The notes under the pieces: model-generated
Seen by the model: only the letters and a program-made list of their open reading frames with translations
The model's database searches: none
What the model was told of the DNA's origin: nothing
Assembly: GCA_046758085.1 (NCBI GenBank)
Contig: JBHHZP010000116.1
Location: forward strand, 1 to 11,535
DNA from: VRUB01 sp046758085
Lineage (GTDB): Bacteria > Pseudomonadota > Gammaproteobacteria > Acidiferrobacterales > SPGG2
DNA: 11,535 nt
Direction of reading: 5' to 3'
Translations under genes and position numbers: made by a program
Shown here: piece by piece, positions 7,008 to 11,535 of the stretch
How positions within the stretch are numbered: position 1 is the stretch's first letter
How the letters are laid out: every line of letters begins with the position of its first letter

Positions 7008-9013
7008 AGACCGGTCAGGTCAAAAGGCGCGCCAGGGAACTGCGCGATCTTCTCGACTATCATAACTATCGTTATTACGTGCTCGACAGTCCGGAGATCT
7101 CGGATGCGAAGTACGATCGCCTGTTTCGCGAGCTACAGGCACTGGAGGAAAACCATCCAGAGCTGGTCTCCCGCGATTCACCTACCCAGCGTGTAGGTGC
7201 GAAACCGCTCAAAGCCTTCGGCCAGATACGTCACAGCGTTCCGATGACGTCTATGGACGATGCCTTCGAGGAGTCGGAAGTGCGTGATTGGGACCGGCGC
7301 ATGCGCCAAGGTTTGGCGTCGTCTGCAAGCGTGAGCTACACGGCGGAGCCCAAGTTCGATGGGGTTTCCGTGAGCCTGCGCTATGAGAACGGGATCCTGG
7401 CGCGGGCCGGTACCCGCGGCGATGGCACGACGGGCGAAGACGTGACCAACAACGTGCGCACCATCAACACTGTTCCACTGCGTTTACGGGGCACGGGCTG
7501 GCCTGCGGTGCTGGAGGTACGCGGCGAGGTCGTGATCCCGAAAGAGGATTTTGAACGCCTGAATGTCGAGCGCCTCGAGCGCGGGGAAAGCGCATTCGCT
7601 AACCCGCGCAACGCCGCAGCTGGCAGCCTGCGTCAGCTCGACCCCCGCGTCACCGCCACCCGCCCTCTGACCTTTTTCCCATGGGGGCTGGGCGAGCTGT
7701 CGGCGCCCGTGGCACCGCGTTACTCGCAGGTCGCACGGCGCTTGAAGCAGTGGGGTTTTCGCGTGAGCAAGTTTCTTGAGGTCGTGCATGGTATCGACGC
7801 TTGTCTGACGTACTATCAGGACATGCTAAGCCGGCGTAACGCCCTGCCGTTTGAGATCGATGGCGTCGTTTACAAGGTGGATGACCTTGCCGCGCGCGAG
7901 CAACTGGGTTTCACCGCCCGCGCCCCACGCTGGGCGTTGGCACATAAGTTGCCGGCACACGAGGAAACGACACAGGTCGAGGACATAATCGCATCCGTCG
8001 GACGCACCGGGGCGATCACGCCGGTCGCGATTCTTCGACCGGTTCAGGTCGGCGGCGTCACGGTTAGCCGGGCGACGTTGCACAACGAGGACGAGCTGCA
8101 ACGCAAGGACGTGCGCATCGGTGACACGGTGGTCATACGCCGTGCCGGCGACGTTATTCCGGAGGTCGTCAGTGTAGTACGGTCACAACGCCCGAAACGC
8201 GCCCGCCGTTTCAAAATGCCCGATCAGTGTCCGGTGTGTGGATCTGACGTGGTGCGCTTGTCCGGCGAGGCGGCGACGCGTTGCACCGGCGGGTTATTCT
8301 GTCCGGCGCAGCGGCGCGAGGCGATCAGGCATTTTGCGTCCCGGCGCGCCATGGATATCGATGGCCTGGGCGACAAGTTGGTGCAGCAGCTCGACGAGCA
8401 AGGACTGGTGCGGGATATCGCAGACCTCTATCGCCTTGAAACAACGGCGGTGGCGGGGCTGGAGCATATGGGGGAAAAATCCGCTGAAAACCTGATGCGG
8501 GAGCTGGAAAAAAGCAAGAATGTGACCTTGGGTCGTTTTCTTTATGCTCTCGGGATCAAAGATGTCGGCGAGGCAACGGCGCAGACATTGGCCAATTATT
8601 TTCGCACGCTTCGCAATATCACGCGGGCGAGCGTCGACCAGCTCCAGCAGGTACCCGATGTGGGGCCGGTTGTGGCCCAAAGCATATATGCCTTTTTTCG
8701 CGAGAAACACAACCGCGACGTCATCTCGAAGCTAAAGAAAGCAGGTGTTATGCCGACGGATGTAGCGGTGGGACCAGGCGGCAAGCAACCACTCGAGAAC
8801 AAGACCTTTGTGTTGACCGGAACGCTCTCGTCCATGACTCGCGATGAGGCCAAGGCCCGGTTGCAGGCTCTCGGCGCCAAGGTCGCCGGCAGCGTGTCCA
8901 AGCAGACGGACTATGTGGTGTTGGGTGTCGATCCAGGCTCGAAGGCAATTCGCGCGGCCGAGCTGGGCGTCACGATACTGGATGAGAAGCAGTTTTTAAA
9001 GTTGATTAAATAA
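7004..9013 (+). CDS. ligA: NAD+-dependent DNA ligase
   Basis: A 669-residue, full-length LigA, which seals nicks between Okazaki fragments and in repair using NAD+. In order: domain Ia that binds NMN (YHNYRYYVLDSPEISDAKYD, 19-38); the adenylation domain with EPKFDG, where Lys117 takes the AMP, and TRGDGTTGEDVTNN; the OB fold; a four-cysteine zinc finger (Cys409, 412, 427, 433); a helix-hairpin-helix region (LGIKDVGEATAQTLANYF and QVPDVGPVVAQSI); and a C-terminal BRCT domain from about 595 (KTFVLTGTLSSMTRDEA). No domain or key residue is missing. It begins within the zipA stop region (ATGA) without a clear Shine-Dalgarno sequence of its own, consistent with translational coupling, and is the last gene of the smc-zipA-ligA unit. 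Confidence 0.98.
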   Translation: MKTGQVKRRARELRDLLDYHNYRYYVLDSPEISDAKYDRLFRELQALEENHPELVSRDSPTQRVGAKPLKAFGQIRHSVPMTSMDDAFEESEVRDWDRRMRQGLASSASVSYTAEPKFDGVSVSLRYENGILARAGTRGDGTTGEDVTNNVRTINTVPLRLRGTGWPAVLEVRGEVVIPKEDFERLNVERLERGESAFANPRNAAAGSLRQLDPRVTATRPLTFFPWGLGELSAPVAPRYSQVARRLKQWGFRVSKFLEVVHGIDACLTYYQDMLSRRNALPFEIDGVVYKVDDLAAREQLGFTARAPRWALAHKLPAHEETTQVEDIIASVGRTGAITPVAILRPVQVGGVTVSRATLHNEDELQRKDVRIGDTVVIRRAGDVIPEVVSVVRSQRPKRARRFKMPDQCPVCGSDVVRLSGEAATRCTGGLFCPAQRREAIRHFASRRAMDIDGLGDKLVQQLDEQGLVRDIADLYRLETTAVAGLEHMGEKSAENLMRELEKSKNVTLGRFLYALGIKDVGEATAQTLANYFRTLRNITRASVDQLQQVPDVGPVVAQSIYAFFREKHNRDVISKLKKAGVMPTDVAVGPGGKQPLENKTFVLTGTLSSMTRDEAKARLQALGAKVAGSVSKQTDYVVLGVDPGSKAIRAAELGVTILDEKQFLKLIK

Positions 9014-9140
9014 GTATATCGGGTGTCGCCTGACCGGCGAATATATTAACGGGGTTCCGCCCCCGGACGACGGGTTCCTTAATGTGACCCCAAAGACACT
9101 TGTCTGGAACAAACGGATGCACTTCAGTGCGCCCGATCAG

Positions 9141-9166
9141 GGGCCGCACCAGGGACGGTGCGGCTC
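9141..9166. repeat. Hairpin GGGCCGCACC/GGTGCGGCTC, loop AGGGAC
   Basis: Ten-base arms with one G-T wobble, eight of them in an unbroken perfect block (9143-9150 and 9157-9164), loop of six. No T tract follows on either strand, so it is not a standard intrinsic terminator. It may be a REP-type element. Confidence 0.7.
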
Positions 9167-9202
9167 AAAGGAACCGAAAGAAAGGGCACCCCGGACTCTG
9201 CG

Positions 9203-9229
9203 CCCCGTACCAGAAATAACGGTGCGGGG
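9203..9229. repeat. Hairpin CCCCGTACC/GGTGCGGGG, loop of nine
   Basis: Nine paired bases with one G-T wobble around the loop AGAAATAAC. The right arm GGTGCGG repeats the right arm of the hairpin at 9141-9166, suggesting related elements. Confidence 0.6.
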
Positions 9230-9268
9230 GGGGCTTCGCTCGGCGTTTGCCTCAGTGGGTCCGGGCAA

Positions 9269-9284
9269 GGGCCATCCCTGGCCC
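9269..9284. repeat. Hairpin GGGCCA-tccc-TGGCCC
   Basis: Perfect six-base arms with a four-base loop, directly followed by a further small inverted repeat ACGGT/ACCGT at 9291-9306. There is no T tract after it. Confidence 0.6.
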
Positions 9285-9352
9285 GCACGTACGGTGTCCT
9301 TACCGTGCCCCTTCGGGCCTCGCTTTGACTGCGCCCCTCCCTCGGCTTGAGT

Positions 9353-9381
9353 AAGGGGGTCAAAAAAACCAGACCCCTTTT
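9353..9381 (+). terminator. Terminator-like GGGGTC/GACCCC hairpin followed by TTTT
   Basis: Perfect six-base core arms (9356-9361 and 9372-9377), extended by a G-T wobble and two A-T pairs, around an A-rich ten-base loop and ending in TTTT (9378-9381). It could end transcripts coming from ligA, although it lies about 340 bases past that stop. It also resembles the GGGGTCAGA/TCTGACCCC palindromes common between genes in gammaproteobacteria (from memory, not searched). Confidence 0.5.
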
Positions 9382-9463
9382 CCGACCCGGTCTTCGTCTC
9401 GCTCGGCGCTTGGCTCGGCGAAAGGCGCCAAGAAAACAGCAACAACAACTGCACCCCAATTCT

Positions 9464-9486
9464 CCCTCCCCGCGGGCCGGGGAGGG
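9464..9486. repeat. Hairpin CCCTCCCC-gcgggcc-GGGGAGGG
   Basis: Perfect eight-base arms around a seven-base loop, immediately adjoining the CTTAAGGG hairpin at 9487. Its sequence is typical of GC-rich REP-like intergenic palindromes. Confidence 0.7.
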
Positions 9487-9515
9487 CTTAAGGGAAACCC
9501 GTTAAGGCAGTTTTT
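9487..9515 (+). terminator. Hairpin CTTAAGGG-aaa-CCCgTTAAG with nearby T5
   Basis: Eight base pairs with one bulged G (9501) and a three-base loop. After GCAG-type spacing (9507-9510) comes TTTTT at 9511-9515. It is a weak rho-independent terminator candidate on the plus strand; the gap before the T run lowers confidence. Confidence 0.35.
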
Positions 9516-9586
9516 GCGTCTAAGCGTCTTTGCGTTGGAAGTTTAATTGCGGGAGTCTCTGCGAGCTTAGCGATTTCTGCGGTGAG
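9511..9586. repeat. Degenerate TGCGTCT / CTCTGCGGTGA-type intergenic repeat
   Basis: The stretch contains TTTTTGCGTCTAAGCGTC, TTTGCGTTGGAA, GTCTCTGCGAGC and TTTCTGCGGTGAG, a chain of imperfect GCG-spaced phrases. Similar chains recur between genes in many proteobacteria (from memory). A shorter relative lies at 245-270 in this window. Confidence 0.45.
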
Positions 9587-9612
9587 TTGGTGTGTTGCCG
9601 GTTAGCGGCCCG

Positions 9613-9918
9613 TCAGGGCAGTGTCTTGCGAAACGGTTTTACGCTGACGCTGACGCTGGCGTAGACCCCGGCCTTGACATAGGGGTCGGCGTCGGCCCAT
9701 GCGCGCGCGGCGTGGAGCGACTCGAACTCGGCCACAATCAAGCTGCCGGTGTAACCGGCCGCGCCGGGATCTTCGCTGTCGATCGCGGGCAACGGGCCTG
9801 CCAGCAGCAAACGCCCCTCGTTTTGCAATTGCTGCAGGCGGGCGGCATGCGCGGGGCGTGCCGCCAAACGTTTCTCCAGACTGTCGCTGATGTCAGTACC
9901 GATCACGACGTAATACAT
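9613..9918 (-). CDS. yciI: YciI family protein
   Basis: A 101-residue, probably soluble cytoplasmic protein of the YciI (dimeric ferredoxin-like) family, whose biochemical role is not settled. The family pattern is clear: MYYVVIGTDISDSLEKRLAA, RPAHAARL with His24, GRLLLAGPLPAIDSEDPGAAGYTGS, and AWADADPYVKAGVY with Asp78. I chose the ATG at 9918 rather than the TTG one codon earlier because it overlaps the yciB stop in TGATG, a standard coupling junction, and matches family starts. It is downstream of yciB on the same strand and converges with ligA across the hairpin-rich interval. Confidence 0.92.
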   Translation of the reverse strand: MYYVVIGTDISDSLEKRLAARPAHAARLQQLQNEGRLLLAGPLPAIDSEDPGAAGYTGSLIVAEFESLHAARAWADADPYVKAGVYASVSVSVKPFRKTLP

Positions 9919-10490
9919 CAAGACCTATCCTTTTCGGGTTGTTCTTGAACGTACCTCGTCATCACAAACGCCTGGGCCAGGACAAATACCACGGTTAATC
10001 CTATGAGCCCGAAGACCTTGAAGTTGACCCAAGCCGCGAGCCGGGTTTCGGGATCCTGATCGAGGCCGTAATAAAACGCGACGTACAGATTGAGTGCGCC
10101 GAGGACCAGAAAGAAACCAACCCAACTGAGGTTGAGCCGGGCCCAGATCTGCTGCGGGAGCGTGATCTGGGAACCGAGCATCCGCTCGAGCAGGGTCCTG
10201 TTGCCGACAAGTTGGCTGGCCAGTGTGAGTGCCGCCAAAATTGCGTAGACAATGGTCGGTTTCCAGCGAATGAAGGTGTCGTCGCGAAACACAAGCGTCA
10301 TGCCGCCGAATACCACAAGCACGCCGAGTGTGGTGAGGTGCATCGTCTCGAAGCAATGGGTCCTGAACCAATGCGCGCCGACCTGCACGAATGTGGCGGC
10401 GATAGCGACGGCGGTGGCGATGTAGATGTCGAATAGCTTGAAGGCGGCGAAAAAGAGCAGCAGTGGGAAAAAATCGAACAGGAATTTCAT
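9918..10490 (-). CDS. yciB: Inner membrane protein YciB / intracellular septation protein A (IspZ family)
   Basis: A 190-residue, very hydrophobic protein with about five or six membrane helices, close in length to E. coli YciB (179). The start MKFLFDFFPLLLFF is the family hallmark. DIYIATAVAIAATFVQVGAHW, the loop RDDTFIRWKPT and NLSWVGFFLVLGALNLYVAFY follow. Family members sit in the inner membrane and are linked to envelope integrity and septation through division and elongasome partners. There is no strong Shine-Dalgarno sequence before the ATG (AACACACC), but the family match fixes the start. Its stop overlaps the yciI start, so the two form a coupled pair. Confidence 0.95.
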   Translation of the reverse strand: MKFLFDFFPLLLFFAAFKLFDIYIATAVAIAATFVQVGAHWFRTHCFETMHLTTLGVLVVFGGMTLVFRDDTFIRWKPTIVYAILAALTLASQLVGNRTLLERMLGSQITLPQQIWARLNLSWVGFFLVLGALNLYVAFYYGLDQDPETRLAAWVNFKVFGLIGLTVVFVLAQAFVMTRYVQEQPEKDRS

Positions 10491-10673
10491 GGTGTGTTAT
10501 TCACGGTTTTAGCCGATTTTCGGCATGCCTCGCGCCCGTACGCAAACCGGCACTGTAAATCGCGGTCCCGTGTCTCTTAGGAATACAGGCTTTAGCCCCC
10601 ACCCAACCTTGCCGTTACTACCCTACCCGTAGCAGGGTTTTGCCTCGGGGGTGAGCGTATCTATATATTAGAT

Positions 10674-10696
10674 GGCCGGCGCAATGCAAGCCGGCC
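10674..10696. repeat. Perfect hairpin GGCCGGC-N9-GCCGGCC
   Basis: Seven-base perfect arms around GCAATGCAA, immediately next to the AT-rich palindrome ATCTATATATTAGAT (10659-10673). No T run follows. Confidence 0.65.
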
Positions 10697-10719
10697 CGGC
10701 ACCGGGGGCAGGCAAGTAC

Positions 10720-10738
10720 CGGCCGTGACGCACGGCCG
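10720..10738. repeat. Perfect hairpin CGGCCGTG-acg-CACGGCCG
   Basis: Eight-base perfect arms with a three-base loop, 23 bases after the previous hairpin. No T run follows, so it is not a classical terminator. Confidence 0.7.
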
Positions 10739-10827
10739 CTTGGTCCCGAACTTTCAGGCTGCCAGCGCCGGGCTGATGCAACAGCGTCCAGCCGCGCGCT
10801 ATTCACGCTAAGGCCTGCATCCGGTAC

Positions 10828-10833
10828 TATGAT
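10828..10833 (+). promoter_or_regulatory. Possible -10 box TATGAT for the TM-helix gene
   Basis: TATGAT matches the sigma70 -10 consensus at five of six bases and lies about 125 bases before the start codon. No good -35 is found at 16-18 bases upstream, so this is a weak call. Confidence 0.25.
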
Positions 10834-10957
10834 AACTTACGGGCGGAGCGTGCAGGTGGCGTCTAACGGTATGTATTCGTGCGGCCGCCCATCAACAGCC
10901 GTCGCGCCAGTCGAGCGCAGAATCTTCACAATAACAAGTGACGCCAGGAGGACACTA

Positions 10958-11535
10958 ATGGACCAAGTAACCCAAACTATCGAAACCGGTCGCGGTTTTC
11001 TGGTGCAACTGGGCGAGTTCATGCCCAAGCTTCTTCTCGCCATCGTTATCCTGGTCGCCGGATGGCTGATCGCCAAGTTCCTGTTGTTTATTGTCGTGAA
11101 AGGCCTGAAGCTGATCAATTTCAATGTCGTGACGGAAAAGGCGGGCATCGACAATTTCCTGAAACAGGGAGGTGTGCAGGCGAACACGATCGACATCCTC
11201 GGTGTCCTGATCTACTGGTTGGCAATTTTGTTCACATTACTGATCGCATTTGAGACCCTGGGCCTGGCCGTGGTGTCCGACCTGTTCACGCAGATCACCT
11301 TGTTCATACCCAACGTCATCGTGGCGGTCATTATTCTAGCGATCGGTCTCTACTTTGCGAGATTTGTGGGCGACGCGGTCGTAGCTTACGCGAAGAATAT
11401 CGGTCTGGAAGACGCTGACCTGATGGGAAAGCTCAGCCGTTATGGCATCATGGTTTTCGTGGTCATTATCGCGCTGGACCAGGTCGAGGTGGGCGGTGAT
11501 ATTATCCGCCTGACATTCTTCATTCTCTTTGGCGG
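10958..11535 (+). CDS. Conserved-TM-helix (MscS-associated) membrane protein, 3' end outside window
   Basis: The ATG at 10958 follows AGGAGG (10946-10951) by six bases, an excellent ribosome binding site. It opens a frame that stays open to the window edge (192 codons seen). The product begins MDQVTQTIETGRGFLVQLGE. It has hydrophobic helices at about 22-47 (MPKLLLAIVILVAGWLIAKF), 80-104 (ILGVLIYWLAILFTLLIAFE) and 115-140 (LFIPNVIVAVIILAIGLYFA), with a fourth starting near 163. The recurring pattern LxxxIPNVIxAxIILxxG and the spacing fit the conserved TM helix that precedes or replaces the MscS pore domain in small mechanosensitive-channel-like proteins. The pore and cytoplasmic domain that would prove a channel are not in the window, so no gene symbol is given. 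Confidence 0.85.
   Translation, partial: MDQVTQTIETGRGFLVQLGEFMPKLLLAIVILVAGWLIAKFLLFIVVKGLKLINFNVVTEKAGIDNFLKQGGVQANTIDILGVLIYWLAILFTLLIAFETLGLAVVSDLFTQITLFIPNVIVAVIILAIGLYFARFVGDAVVAYAKNIGLEDADLMGKLSRYGIMVFVVIIALDQVEVGGDIIRLTFFILFG

Larger units (their letters stand above)
9014..9612. other. Gene-free convergent interval rich in hairpins
   Basis: About 600 bases between the ends of ligA (plus) and yciI (minus), with no credible gene; the open frames here are short and show no recognisable domain. It holds at least six inverted repeats (9141-9166, 9203-9229, 9269-9284, 9356-9377, 9464-9486, 9487-9506) and several lesser ones (GGGG-ttccg-CCCC at 9051-9063; CTTGGC/GCCAAG at 9409-9432). An 18-base direct repeat occurs at 9236-9253 and 9399-9416 with two mismatches. 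The ligA terminator is not obvious right after the stop; CCCG-gacga-CGGG at 9062-9074 is a weak candidate. Confidence 0.75.
10491..10957. other. Divergent non-coding interval between yciB and the TM-helix gene
   Basis: 467 bases without a credible gene. It contains GCCGA-ttt-TCGGC (10512-10524), GGCT-tt-AGCC (10588-10597) within TTAGGAATACAGGCTTTAGC, ACCCT/AGGGT followed by TTT (10620-10640), ATCTA-tatat-TAGAT (10659-10673) and two strong GC hairpins at 10674-10696 and 10720-10738. Promoters for both flanking genes must lie here, but no consensus pair stands out. Confidence 0.7.

Noticed and set aside
9124..9459. Overlapping open frames on both strands in the hairpin-rich interval
   Set aside because: Their products are low-complexity Arg/Pro/Gly sequences crossing several palindromes, with no start signal or recognisable domain.
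9918..9921. TTG start of yciI one codon upstream
   Set aside because: The ATG at 9918 overlaps the yciB stop in TGATG and matches the family N-terminus better.
10618..10806. 62-codon minus-strand open frame in the divergent interval
   Set aside because: It spans both GC hairpins, and its product has no recognisable domain and no ribosome binding site that I can see.

Overview
The window looks like chromosomal DNA of a GC-rich gammaproteobacterium. The best evidence is the gene order smc-zipA-ligA, with genes that overlap by one base (TAATG) or share ATGA. ZipA is essentially a proteobacterial division protein, and YciB/YciI support the same placement. A D-ribulose-kinase-like FGGY protein next to queF suggests an environmental, possibly autotrophic, lineage in the Chromatiales/Acidiferrobacterales neighbourhood. 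That finer placement is inference only.

Layout. 1-144: three tandem 48-bp units that run off the left edge. 285-2156 (minus): one continuous reading frame joining a complete type I QueF to an FGGY sugar kinase through a Pro/Ala-rich linker. A GTG with a strong Shine-Dalgarno sequence sits inside the linker exactly where a stand-alone kinase would start. 2230-9013 (plus): smc, zipA and ligA, tightly coupled and all intact. ZipA appears to carry two tandem copies of its C-terminal fold. 9014-9612: a gene-free convergent interval packed with hairpins, including a GGGGTC/GACCCC terminator-like element and a degenerate TGCGTCT/TCTGCGGTGA repeat. 9613-10490 (minus): yciB and yciI, overlapping by one base. 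10491-10957: a divergent non-coding interval with several perfect hairpins. 10958-11535 (plus): the N-terminal part of a membrane protein of the MscS-associated conserved-TM-helix type, cut by the window end.

How the genes fit together. SMC (chromosome organisation), ZipA (tethers FtsZ to the membrane) and LigA (seals nicks in replicated DNA) form one chromosome-replication/segregation/division unit, probably co-transcribed and translationally coupled. The divergent queF-kinase gene makes preQ1 for the queuosine tRNA modification and, by its second half, probably phosphorylates D-ribulose or a related ketose. YciB is an inner-membrane envelope/division-associated protein with YciI as a small partner.

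No defence system, CRISPR array, rRNA, tRNA or intact transposon is visible. The least ordinary items are the QueF-kinase fusion with its embedded start, the duplicated ZipA domain and the hairpin-prone 48-bp repeat. Database comparisons were not possible; family assignments rest on motif recognition.
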